The translations under genes were made by a program, and so were the position numbers. A DNA stretch of 5,961 bases. Origin: CAYWFP01 sp964457365 (lineage in GTDB: Bacteria > Planctomycetota > SZUA-567). The stretch covers positions 1 to 5,961 of the forward strand of contig CAYWFP010000158.1 of NCBI GenBank assembly GCA_964457365.1, read 5' to 3'. Under the pieces are notes generated by a model that was not told the origin of the DNA, did not search any database, and was given only the letters and a program-made list of their open reading frames with translations. Numbering within the stretch: position 1 is the first letter of the stretch; every line of letters begins with the position of its first letter. Shown piece by piece: positions 1 through 5,961 of this stretch.

Positions 1-2574
1 CATATGGGGCACGCGCTCAACAACACGCTGCAGGACATCCTCATCCGCGCCGCGCGCATGCGTGGGCTCAACGCGCTCTGGATGCCCGGGACCGATCACG
101 CCGGCATCGCCACGCAGAACGTCGTCGAACGTGCGCTCAAGAAGGACGGCGTTCACCGCGAGGACATCGGGCGCGCCAAATTTCTCGAGCGCGTCTGGGA
201 ATGGAAGGAGCAGTACGGCTCGCGCATCATCGAGCAGTTGAAGGTTCTGGGTTGTTCCTGCGACTGGCGACGCACGCGCTTCACGATGGACGAGGGTCTC
301 AGCCGCGCGGTGCGGGCGGTCTTCGTTCGTCTCTATAAGGAAGGATTGATCTATCGCGGAAGGCGGTTGATCAACTGGTGCGTCCGCTGTCAGACCGCGC
401 TTGCCGATGACGAAGTCGATAAACCCGAACGTGACGGGAAGCTCTGGCACATCCGCTATCCGCTGAAGGACGGCCGGCGTAACCTCGTCGTCGCCACCAC
501 CCGTCCGGAAACCATGCTCGGCGATACGGCCGTGGCGGTCCACCCGGACGACAAGCGGTACAAGGATCTTGTCGGTCAGGCCGTGGTCCTGCCGATTATG
601 GAACGCGAGATTCCGGTTGTCGCCGACGAGTTCGTCGATCCGGCCTTCGGCACCGGCGTGGTCAAAATTACCCCGGCACACGATCCGAACGATTACGAGT
701 GCGGCCTGCGGCACGAGTTGGCGCAGATCGTCGTTATCGGCCCCGACGGCAAGATGACCCAGGAGGCCGGGAAGTACAACGGGCTCGACCGCTTCCGCTG
801 CCGGGAGCGTCTGGTGGAGGAACTGGCGGAGAAGAACCTGCTGGAGAAGGTCGACGAGCACACCCACGCGGTGGGCGAGTGCTACCGCTGTGATTCGGTG
901 ATCGAGCCGTACCTCTCCGAACAGTGGTTCGTGCGCATGAAGCCGCTGGCGGAGAAGGCCATCGCCGCCAGCAAGGCCAAGGAGGTGCAGTTCCACCCCC
1001 CGCGATGGGAGCGGGTCTACCTCGCCTGGCTCGAAGAGGTGCGCGACTGGTGCATCTCGCGCCAGATCTGGTGGGGGCACCGGATCCCGGTCTGGTACTG
1101 CAAGAACTGCGGTTTCCTCACCGTCAGCGAGGAGGATCCGCCCGCGTGCGAGAAGTGCCAAAGCGAACAGATCGAACAGGACCCCGACGTCCTCGACACC
1201 TGGTTCAGCTCCGCGCTCTGGCCCTTCTCGACGCTGGGGTGGCCCGACCAGACGCCGGAGCTGAAATATTATTACCCCACCGACGTCCTGGTCACCGATC
1301 GCGGCATCATCTACTTCTGGGTGGCGCGGATGGTGATGATGGGGCTGAAGTTCATGGGCGAGGTGCCGTTCTCGCACGTCTACATCCACGGTACCATCCT
1401 CGACGAGCACGGCGCGAAGATGTCCAAGTCCAAGGGCAACGGCATCGATCCGCTGGTCATGGTGCGCGGCGGCACGCAGCAACGTTTCGGCAAGGAGTTC
1501 GTCTACGAGGGATTCGGTGCCGACGCGGTACGCTACACGCTGGCGGACCTGACCACCGAGGGGCAGGACATGCGCCTCTCGCCGGCGCGTTTCGAGAAGG
1601 GGCGCAACTTCATCAACAAGGTCTGGAACGTCTCGCGTTTCGTCTTCATGAACCTGGCCGAGATCGAGTTGGACACGGCCGCCGTCGCCGACGAGGAGTT
1701 GCAGTTCGAGGACCGCTGGATCCTTTCGCGCCTGACGGCGGTGACCGCGGAGATGGACGCGGCGCTCGATGCGTACCGCTACTGCGACATGACGCGCGCG
1801 ATTTACGAGTTCACCTGGCGCGACTTCTGCGACTGGTATGTCGAGATGGTCAAGGGGCGCCTGCGCGCGAGCGGCCGCGACGCGGTGGTCGGCGGGCGCG
1901 TGCTGGCGCGGGTGCTGGACCAGATCCTGCGCCTGCTGCATCCCTTGACGCCGTTCTTCACCGAGGAGGTGTGGCTGCGGCTGGGGCAGTACACCGAGAG
2001 ACGCGGCCTGCAGGAGGAGCCCGAGCCGGCCAGCCGGTTTCTCATCGAGGCCGCCTGGCCTCGTATCGAGAAAGGCCGGCGGGACGAATCGACCGAGCGG
2101 ATTATGAACCAGGTGCAGGACGTCGTCCGCGCGGTGCGCAACGTCCGCGCCAAGTTCAAGATCCCGCCGCGCGAGAAGCTGACGGCCATCATCAGCGCCG
2201 CGGAGGAGGATTACGCGTACGCGCTCTCGCAGAGCGTGGATCTGATCCGCTCGCAGGCGGACCTGGACGAAGTCGAACTCGGCTGCGATCTGCCGAAGCC
2301 GTCGCAGTCGGCCGCCGAGGTGCTCGAGGGAGCGCAGATCTACATTCCCCTCTCGGGGCACATGGACGTCGAGGTCGAGCGCAAGCGTGTCGAGAAGGAG
2401 ATGGCGAAGAAGGAGAAAGCGCTGCACGGCCTCAACGCCAAACTGACTAACCAGCAGTTCCTGGACAAGGCCCCCGAGGAGATCATCCGACGCGAAGAGG
2501 AACGCAAGGCGGAGTTGACCCGCCAGATCGAGGAGTTGCAGGCGCTCCACGCGAGCCTGCGGGAGGGTGAGTAG
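1..2574 (+). CDS. valS: Valyl-tRNA synthetase, 5'-truncated by the window edge
   Basis: This cytoplasmic class Ia enzyme joins valine to tRNA-Val using ATP and hydrolyses mischarged Thr-tRNA. The visible part is 857 residues and begins at the HIGH signature (HMGH, 1-12), so roughly 40-50 N-terminal residues lie outside; the ATG at position 4 is internal. Seen in order: the Rossmann start, a CP1 editing domain with TTRPETM (496-516) and a GTGVVKITPAHDPND block (about 649-693), the second Rossmann half with DVLDTWFSSALWP (about 1186-1224), KMSKS (1417-1431), the helical anticodon-binding domain (about 1700-2100) and a charged C-terminal coiled coil (about 2360-2570). Cys-x2-Cys pairs at 379-390, 880-891, 1099-1110 and 1147-1158 suggest two zinc knuckles, as in many non-enterobacterial ValRS; the E. 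coli enzyme lacks some of these. The frame is open to TAG at 2572 with no sign of decay. The stop lies 7 nt before speA. Identification is firm. Confidence 0.97.
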   Translation, partial: HMGHALNNTLQDILIRAARMRGLNALWMPGTDHAGIATQNVVERALKKDGVHREDIGRAKFLERVWEWKEQYGSRIIEQLKVLGCSCDWRRTRFTMDEGLSRAVRAVFVRLYKEGLIYRGRRLINWCVRCQTALADDEVDKPERDGKLWHIRYPLKDGRRNLVVATTRPETMLGDTAVAVHPDDKRYKDLVGQAVVLPIMEREIPVVADEFVDPAFGTGVVKITPAHDPNDYECGLRHELAQIVVIGPDGKMTQEAGKYNGLDRFRCRERLVEELAEKNLLEKVDEHTHAVGECYRCDSVIEPYLSEQWFVRMKPLAEKAIAASKAKEVQFHPPRWERVYLAWLEEVRDWCISRQIWWGHRIPVWYCKNCGFLTVSEEDPPACEKCQSEQIEQDPDVLDTWFSSALWPFSTLGWPDQTPELKYYYPTDVLVTDRGIIYFWVARMVMMGLKFMGEVPFSHVYIHGTILDEHGAKMSKSKGNGIDPLVMVRGGTQQRFGKEFVYEGFGADAVRYTLADLTTEGQDMRLSPARFEKGRNFINKVWNVSRFVFMNLAEIELDTAAVADEELQFEDRWILSRLTAVTAEMDAALDAYRYCDMTRAIYEFTWRDFCDWYVEMVKGRLRASGRDAVVGGRVLARVLDQILRLLHPLTPFFTEEVWLRLGQYTERRGLQEEPEPASRFLIEAAWPRIEKGRRDESTERIMNQVQDVVRAVRNVRAKFKIPPREKLTAIISAAEEDYAYALSQSVDLIRSQADLDEVELGCDLPKPSQSAAEVLEGAQIYIPLSGHMDVEVERKRVEKEMAKKEKALHGLNAKLTNQQFLDKAPEEIIRREEERKAELTRQIEELQALHASLREGE
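2561..2567 (+). promoter_or_regulatory. Probable ribosome binding site for speA inside the valS 3' end
   Basis: A purine-rich GGGAGGG lies within the last codons of valS, 14 nt before the ATG at 2582. That spacing is somewhat long. The in-frame GTG at 2567 overlaps this motif and so cannot use it, which favours the ATG. A ribosome terminating at 2574 would be close enough to restart, so translational coupling is a reasonable inference. Confidence 0.45.
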
Positions 2575-2581
2575 CCGCGCC

Positions 2582-4522
2582 ATGCACAAACGCCAGCGCC
2601 TCAAGAAGAAGCCGGCCGATGTCATGTCGCGCTGGAGTTGCTCCGATGCGGCCGAGCTGTACGGCATCGACCGCTGGGGCGGTGGCGTCTTCGCCATCGG
2701 CGCGGACGGCTGCCTGCACTTGGCCGGCGAGGACGGCGCGCCGGCGGTGAACCTGCGCCGACTGGTGGAGGAGATCCGCGAGCGCGGCATCGATCTGCCG
2801 GTGCTGATCCGCTTCACCGACGTGCTCCGCCGCCGGCTGCGACTGTTGAACGATGCCTTCGCGAAAGCGATCAAAAAGTATCGCTATAAGGGCAAGTACC
2901 GCGGCGTCTATCCCATCAAGGTCAACCAGCACCGCCACGTCCTCGAGGACATCGTCGAGTACGGCAAGCCCTGCCACATCGGGCTCGAGGCCGGGAGCAA
3001 GCCCGAGCTGCTGCTGGCGGTGGCCCACCACACCGACGCCAAGGCGCTGGTGATCTGCAACGGCTTCAAGGACCGCGACTATATCGAGACGGCGCTGATG
3101 GCCCGGCGCCTGGGGCAGAACGTCTTCATCGTCCTGGAGAAGCTCGCGGAGCTGGACCTGGTTCTCGCGGCGGCGAAACGGCTCAACGTCGCGCCGCAAC
3201 TGGGGATCCGCATGAAGCTGGCCAGCCGCGGCAAGGGCTTGTGGGAAAGCTCCGGCGGGGACCGCAGCAAGTTCGGCCTCTTCGCGCAGGAGATCGTCGA
3301 GGCGATTCACAAGCTTAAACGCGCGAAGAGGCTCGAGAGCCTGAAGCTGCTGCACTTTCACATCGGCAGCCAGATCGCGGATATCCAGCGTTTCAAGTCC
3401 GCCCTGCGCGAGGCCACGGCCATCTTCGCCGAGGTCCGGCGCCTCGGCGCACCGATTACCCATATCGACGTCGGTGGCGGTCTGGCCGTCGATTACGACG
3501 GATCCCGCACCAACTTCGCCAGCTCCGCCAACTACGGTTTGAGCGAGTACGCCGAGGACATCGTCGACGCGGTCCACACCGTCTGCCAGGAGTGCGACCT
3601 GCCGCACCCGACGCTGGTCTCCGAGTCCGGGCGCGCGCTCACCGCGCACCACTCGGTCCTGGTGGTCGAGGCGCTGGGGGTCAACCGCATCGGTGGCGAC
3701 GAGCTGCCGAGGGTGTCGGCGAAAACGCCGGACGTGGTCCGCTGGATCCGCGAGTCATACGAGAGCCTCTCGCCAAAGAACTTCCAGACCGTCTTCCATG
3801 ACGCGGTGGAGACGCGGCGCGAGGCGCTGGCGCGCTTCAACTTCCGCCAGCTCTCGCTGAAGGATCGCGGCAAGGTGGAGGCCTATTTCTGGGCGATCTG
3901 CCGCAAGATCCGGAAATACGCCGCGCAACTCGACTACGTCCCCGACGAGTTCGAAGGCTTGCAGGCGCACATGGCCACGCTCTACACCTGCAACTTCTCG
4001 GTCTTCCAGTCGCTGCCGGATCACTGGGCGTTGAAGCAGCTCTTCCCGGTCGTTCCTCTCCAGCGGCTGGACGAAGAGCCGACGGCGGAGGCGATCCTGG
4101 GAGACCTGACCTGCGACTCCGACGGCGTGGTCGACCGTTTCGTCGACCTGCGCGACGTCAAGTACGCCCTGCCCCTCCATCCCTTGAAGCGTGGGGATCC
4201 GTATTACCTCGGCATTTTTCTCGTCGGCGCGTACCAGGAGATCCTCGGGGATCTGCACAACCTCTTCGGCGATACCAATGCCGTGCACGTATCCTCCGAC
4301 GGTTCGGGGCACGTCATCGACAAGGTGTTGACGGGTGATACTACCGGCGACGTCCTCGGGTACCTCGGCTTCGCGCACGAGGAGATCGTCTCGCGTTTGC
4401 GCGCGCGCGCCGACGCGGCGGTGAAGAAGAAGCGCATCAGCCTGCCGCAGTTCGCCGACTTCCTGCGCCACGTCGAGGTGCAGCTCGACAAGTCGACCTA
4501 CCCGAACAGCGGCGAAAAATAG
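2582..4522 (+). CDS. speA: Biosynthetic arginine decarboxylase (SpeA type)
   Basis: This PLP-dependent enzyme converts L-arginine to agmatine and CO2, the first step of the agmatine route to putrescine and spermidine. The product is 646 residues, near the 658 of E. coli SpeA, and resembles it along its whole length. Visible landmarks, numbered from the ATG: YPIKVNQ with the PLP Schiff-base lysine at residue 113 (codon 2918-2920), HFHIGSQ from residue 258, the phosphate-binding DVGGG loop at 296-300, ESGRALTAHH from residue 348, and the CDSDG motif with the active-site cysteine at residue 511 (codon 4112-4114). These place it in the alanine-racemase-fold decarboxylases, with the extra helical region and C-terminal barrel of SpeA. 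A GTG at 2567 would add five residues and overlap valS; the ATG is preferred because its Shine-Dalgarno spacing is workable. No catalytic residue is missing. Probably co-transcribed with valS. Confidence 0.96.
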   Translation: MHKRQRLKKKPADVMSRWSCSDAAELYGIDRWGGGVFAIGADGCLHLAGEDGAPAVNLRRLVEEIRERGIDLPVLIRFTDVLRRRLRLLNDAFAKAIKKYRYKGKYRGVYPIKVNQHRHVLEDIVEYGKPCHIGLEAGSKPELLLAVAHHTDAKALVICNGFKDRDYIETALMARRLGQNVFIVLEKLAELDLVLAAAKRLNVAPQLGIRMKLASRGKGLWESSGGDRSKFGLFAQEIVEAIHKLKRAKRLESLKLLHFHIGSQIADIQRFKSALREATAIFAEVRRLGAPITHIDVGGGLAVDYDGSRTNFASSANYGLSEYAEDIVDAVHTVCQECDLPHPTLVSESGRALTAHHSVLVVEALGVNRIGGDELPRVSAKTPDVVRWIRESYESLSPKNFQTVFHDAVETRREALARFNFRQLSLKDRGKVEAYFWAICRKIRKYAAQLDYVPDEFEGLQAHMATLYTCNFSVFQSLPDHWALKQLFPVVPLQRLDEEPTAEAILGDLTCDSDGVVDRFVDLRDVKYALPLHPLKRGDPYYLGIFLVGAYQEILGDLHNLFGDTNAVHVSSDGSGHVIDKVLTGDTTGDVLGYLGFAHEEIVSRLRARADAAVKKKRISLPQFADFLRHVEVQLDKSTYPNSGEK

Positions 4523-4529
4523 CGGATTT

Positions 4530-4553
4530 GCCGCGAGGATCTTCCGTCGCGGC
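4530..4553 (+). terminator. Hairpin after speA, possible terminator without U-tract
   Basis: GCCGCGA (4530-4536) pairs perfectly with TCGCGGC (4547-4553). Inside the loop, GGA (4537-4539) can pair with TCC (4543-4545), leaving one bulged G. It starts 7 nt after the speA stop, where a terminator would be expected. No T-run follows on the plus strand, so it is not a canonical intrinsic terminator; it may stabilise the mRNA 3' end or be a Rho-assisted stop. Confidence 0.4.
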
Positions 4554-4587
4554 GCGTATGCTTCGTCGTACGTGGCGTATTCCTGGC

Positions 4588-4593
4588 AGGGGA
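4588..4593 (+). promoter_or_regulatory. Ribosome binding site of the MotA-like gene
   Basis: AGGGGA lies 8 nt before the ATG at 4602. This decides the start over the in-frame GTG at 4572 and ATG at 4593, neither of which has a comparable motif at proper spacing. Confidence 0.55.
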
Positions 4594-4601
4594 TGACAAG
4601 C

Positions 4602-5078
4602 ATGGGCGGCGATGCGCGCAAGGGGTGGGATGTATTCCCGGTTACCGGATTGGCCGCGATATTCGTCTGCGTCGTTTTCATCGGCTTCGGGTTGAATCGG
4701 GTCTACATCTTCCTCGATATCCCCAGCGTCGTCATCGTCTTCGGCATAATGGCCGGCATCCTGCTTATGGGCATGGGCGAGCGCGGCTTCATGCTGGCGT
4801 GGAAACGCATTCTCTGCGGCGCGGTCTATTCCGAATACGAAGCCGCGATCGTGCTGGAGTTCTGTCGCCTGGCCATCTGGGGGGCGATTCTGGGCGGCGT
4901 GCTGGGGACCTTGATCGGGATGATCAACATGCTCGGCGGCGTTGGGTCGTGGGATTGCTCTCCCTCCAAGTCGGGCGCGGCGGGATCTCCCGGCTGGTCG
5001 AAATCACCGGCATCCACAACGACACCTTCACCAAGCCCCGGCGGGAACTCGAAGCCGGACTCGCCGATGCGCCGATGA
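4602..5078 (+). pseudogene. MotA-like (MotA/TolQ/ExbB-type) membrane protein, truncated at its 3' half
   Basis: The first ~115 codons read like the start of a MotA-family ion-channel protein. A short polar N-terminus is followed by a hydrophobic segment (GLAAIFVCVVFIGFGL), the MotA-like FLDIPSVVIVFG block leading into a second membrane segment (about 4710-4775), a cytoplasmic stretch ending in EYEAAIVLEF, and a glycine-rich membrane segment GGVLGTLIGMINML (about 4893-4934). MotA stator proteins are usually about 250-290 residues with four membrane segments; here family-like sequence ends near 4945-4955. The frame continues to TGA at 5076-5078, but those ~40 residues are rich in Ser, Pro and Gly and are the wrong frame of a transposase fragment. 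I infer truncation by an insertion or deletion. A non-flagellar ExbB/TolQ-like role is equally possible, as no partner gene is visible. It lies 79 nt after speA on the same strand. Confidence 0.6.
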
Positions 5079-5095
5079 ACCGGATACGGAAACGA
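4949..5095 (+). pseudogene. ISAzo13-like (Rhodopirellula-type) transposase, N-terminal fragment
   Basis: In the frame with codons at 4949, 4952 and so on, the translation contains GRGGISRLVEITGI, then NDTFTK, RRELEAGL and NRIRKR. This matches my recollection of the N-terminal helix-turn-helix region of ISAzo13-family transposases: a GHGG-like motif, a serine/threonine-rich recognition helix, an RRELE block, then a basic RIRK..GGGRK linker. Only about 49 family-like residues remain of a protein usually over 400 residues long. The start codon and the entire DDE catalytic domain are absent. Similarity fades at 5081-5098, where the antisense DUF5372-like fragment begins; the frame itself stays open to TGA at 5159. 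The first residues abut the MotA-like gene directly. The family assignment is from memory of motifs and is moderately sure. Confidence 0.55.
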
Positions 5096-5261
5096 GTCGC
5101 TGGCGCTCGTCAAGATAATAGACCCGGTAGTCGCCCCAGTTCTGGCGAACGGCGGCTATGACGATCTCGCGACCGGACAGCGGATGGAAAGGATGGGTGA
5201 TTCGGCAGGTTCCAGCGTGATTCTTCAGATCGGGTGCATCCGGCGCACCAGCCAAACGCAT
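5028..5261 (-). pseudogene. DUF5372-like small protein, fragment
   Basis: The minus-strand frame from ATG at 5261 to a stop at 5028 encodes 77 residues. Its middle, about 5210 down to 5085, reads CRITHPFHPLSGREIV, then RQNWGDYRVYYLDE and QRLVSV. I recognise the pattern THPFHPL.GRE...NWG..RVYY.D.. as that of DUF5372, small proteins of unknown function often seen beside transposases or recombinases. Family members usually continue with a PASWT-like block after the LVSV position; here the frame runs instead into the antisense of the ISAzo13-like piece. The residues before position 18 lie largely antisense to the integrase-core fragment, so the ATG is probably not native. I treat it as a remnant that may still be open by chance. 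I propose no biochemical role. Confidence 0.5.
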
Positions 5262-5509
5262 TCGCGGAAACTCAAATTGGGCACATGAAAAACGAAAGTC
5301 ACGACCACTTCTGGTTCTTCACAAGCCTGGAACAACTCGGCCGGGCGAACTCCGCGTACATGGAGTTTCATAATAACTTCCGACCGCATCAGGGAAAAGG
5401 CAACTGTATCCTCGATCCCGACTGGGAGCCACCGCCGGAGACCGGTGCCGTGCGCTGCCGGAAATTCCTCGGCGGCTTGCTGCGCCGATATTATCGCGAA
5501 GTCGCGTAA
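5234..5509 (+). pseudogene. Integrase-core (IS481/IS3-like) transposase, C-terminal fragment
   Basis: The frame to TAA at 5507-5509 shows the end of an rve/DDE transposase domain. QPNAFAE (5249-5269) carries what should be the catalytic glutamate of the D,D-E triad (GAA, 5267-5269). It is followed by a KNESHDHFWFF stretch, SAYMEFHNNFRPHQGKGN, LDPDWEPPP and the tail RKFLGGLLRRYYREVA. The RPHQG and LGGLL..YYRE motifs match C-termini of integrase-core transposases I know. About 87 residues remain of a protein usually over 300 long; both catalytic aspartates and the DNA-binding domain are gone, so it cannot transpose. GTG at 5234 is just where the frame opens; ATG at 5285 is the only nearby ATG. 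Family-like sequence starts near 5240, where the DUF5372-like fragment ends, and the natural C-terminus appears intact. Several substitutions relative to the expected pattern (NES where REC is common) suggest drift. Confidence 0.75.
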
Positions 5510-5542
5510 CGCCGGCAAGCGCGAAAATGATTTTGCCCGTAG

Positions 5543-5566
5543 GGGAGTGGCTCCGGTCAAACTCCC
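5543..5566. repeat. Short inverted repeat downstream of the transposase fragment
   Basis: GGGAGT (5543-5548) is complementary to ACTCCC (5561-5566) across a 12-nt loop; an alternative pairing is GGAG (5544-5547) with CTCC (5551-5554). It sits 33 nt after the transposase stop, so it could belong to the 3' untranslated end of that element. No T-run follows, so a terminator role is unsupported. Confidence 0.35.
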
Positions 5567-5671
5567 ATGGGCTTCTTTGTTTCCTTGCCAAGGAGCGCGT
5601 ATCGAAGAACTGAAAACGACCGCCTCACTCGGATGAATGCGGCCGATCTTTCCCTGCCGCCGCCCCATCCT

Positions 5672-5686
5672 CTGGCGCAACGCCAG
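5672..5686. repeat. Compact perfect hairpin CTGGCG-caa-CGCCAG
   Basis: Six G+C-rich base pairs (5672-5677 with 5681-5686) close a 3-nt loop. TTTT occurs at 5699-5702, 12 nt past the stem, which is too far for a canonical intrinsic terminator. A near-direct repeat, AGTGCCG, occurs twice just after it. It may be a relic regulatory or element-end structure. Confidence 0.35.
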
Positions 5687-5911
5687 TGCCGAGTGCCGTT
5701 TTAGTTTTCAAATTCGCTGCTTCCGCTCCCGAATCACTGCTGCACGGTTTTACCTCACAGGTCGCAATTCTGGAGAGACCAGGCATCCGCCTTTTTCCAT
5801 TGATTTCAACCATTCGTGATATGGCGCTTTTGTCGCTGGAGATCCATCCAACATTAACATTTCTAACGGCATATTCTTTAGTGAGGAGATATCGCTAATA
5901 TTTGTATTTTC

Positions 5912-5961
5912 GTAAGCGTTCACCAGATCAAGGCGGGAGCATCAAGGTTTTGCAGATGACA
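5912..5961 (+). mobile_element. Possible outer end of an IS66-family element, continuing beyond the window
   Basis: GTAAGCGTTCACC begins at 5912 immediately after an A+T-rich stretch. IS66-family terminal inverted repeats commonly begin GTAAGCG and lead into a short leader before the first small gene. An ATG at 5956 preceded by AAGG (5944-5947) could be the start of that first gene, but only two codons are inside the window. The assignment rests on a 7-13 nt match and the base-composition change, so it is tentative. Confidence 0.35.

Larger units (their letters stand above)
4941..5510. mobile_element. Mosaic of three insertion-sequence gene fragments
   Basis: Three incomplete mobile-element genes are packed end to end with no spacer: an ISAzo13-like transposase N-terminal piece (plus, about 4949-5095), a DUF5372-like piece (minus, about 5085-5228) and an integrase-core transposase C-terminal piece (plus, about 5237-5509). 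None is complete, and I see no terminal inverted repeats or target-site duplications around any of them. This is what nested insertion followed by deletion leaves; an assembly join between repeats would look similar. Boundaries are approximate. Confidence 0.65.
5510..5911. other. Gene-free stretch with falling G+C
   Basis: No frame here has a convincing start, ribosome binding site or recognisable family; the short open frames on both strands contradict each other and look random. Base composition drops from about 60% G+C near 5520 to about 40% over 5821-5880 and lower still just before 5911. The left part may be the non-coding tail of the integrase-core element. The right part is A+T-rich sequence of unknown origin. 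Two short hairpins are listed separately. Confidence 0.5.

Noticed and set aside
1..6. CATATG (NdeI site) at the very start, possibly a cloning scar
   Set aside because: It is simply the His-Met of the ValRS HMGH signature, in frame with a gene cut by the window edge.
924..2450. Long open frame (508 codons) in another plus-strand frame inside valS
   Set aside because: It is extremely rich in Arg, Gly, Ala and Pro with no family motif, and overlaps a fully conserved synthetase. It is a shadow frame of a high-G+C gene.
2483..3652. Long minus-strand open frame (389 codons) opposite speA
   Set aside because: It has no recognisable motif and lies antisense to an intact, well-conserved gene. Long antisense frames are expected at this G+C.
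3755..4681. Minus-strand open frame (308 codons) opposite the speA 3' end
   Set aside because: It is a shadow frame. Its composition mirrors speA codon bias and it also crosses the start of the MotA-like gene.
5225..5680. Minus-strand open frame (151 codons) covering the integrase-core fragment
   Set aside because: It is antisense to a recognisable transposase C-terminus, and I see no family motif or ribosome binding site.
5798..5826. TTGATT followed by a TATGGC-like hexamer, a possible promoter
   Set aside because: The match is weak, the spacing poor, and A+T-rich sequence gives such hits by chance. No gene follows at a sensible distance.
5625..5898. Several 60-70 codon frames on both strands
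   Set aside because: They overlap each other and have neither a ribosome binding site nor recognisable motifs. I treat the region as non-coding.
4523..5961. CRISPR array, tRNA or rRNA genes, or a novel multi-gene system
   Set aside because: I saw no regularly spaced repeats, no cloverleaf or rRNA-like sequence, and no set of intact unknown genes. The region is explained by broken genes and mobile-element fragments.

Overview
The window is bacterial chromosome, about 60-65% G+C by eye over its first 4.5 kb. It holds two intact-looking housekeeping genes, then a short graveyard of broken genes, then an A+T-richer stretch. The taxon cannot be fixed from sequence alone. The valyl-tRNA synthetase has four Cys-x2-Cys pairs, unlike the E. 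coli enzyme. The decayed transposase pieces resemble types I associate with planctomycetes and other PVC or environmental bacteria. I suggest an uncultured high-G+C, non-enterobacterial organism with low confidence.

Layout: (1) 1-2574, plus strand, valS, cut at its 5' end by the window exactly at the HIGH signature (read here as HMGH). (2) 2582-4522, plus strand, speA, biosynthetic arginine decarboxylase, starting 7 nt after the valS stop, so the two are probably co-transcribed and perhaps translationally coupled. (3) 4530-4553, a hairpin without a U-tract. (4) 4602 to about 4950, the N-terminal half of a MotA-like membrane protein with a good ribosome binding site; its family reading stops abruptly. 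(5) About 4949-5509, three gene fragments joined end to end: the N-terminal part of an ISAzo13-like transposase (plus), a fragment of a small DUF5372-like protein (minus) and the C-terminal part of an IS481/IS3-like integrase-core transposase (plus). (6) 5510-5911, no convincing gene, two small hairpins, G+C falling to about 40%. (7) From 5912, a GTAAGCG-type sequence that could be the outer end of an IS66-family element continuing beyond the window.

Functionally, valS serves translation (charging tRNA-Val with editing) and speA opens the agmatine route to putrescine and other polyamines. They share no pathway, and their adjacency looks like ordinary operon packing. The MotA-like gene was probably an ion-channel or stator-type component before it was broken. 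The rest records repeated insertion and deletion of insertion sequences, or possibly an assembly chimera. I found no evidence for a new defence, secretion or regulatory system; the most unusual feature is the tightly packed mosaic of mobile-gene fragments.
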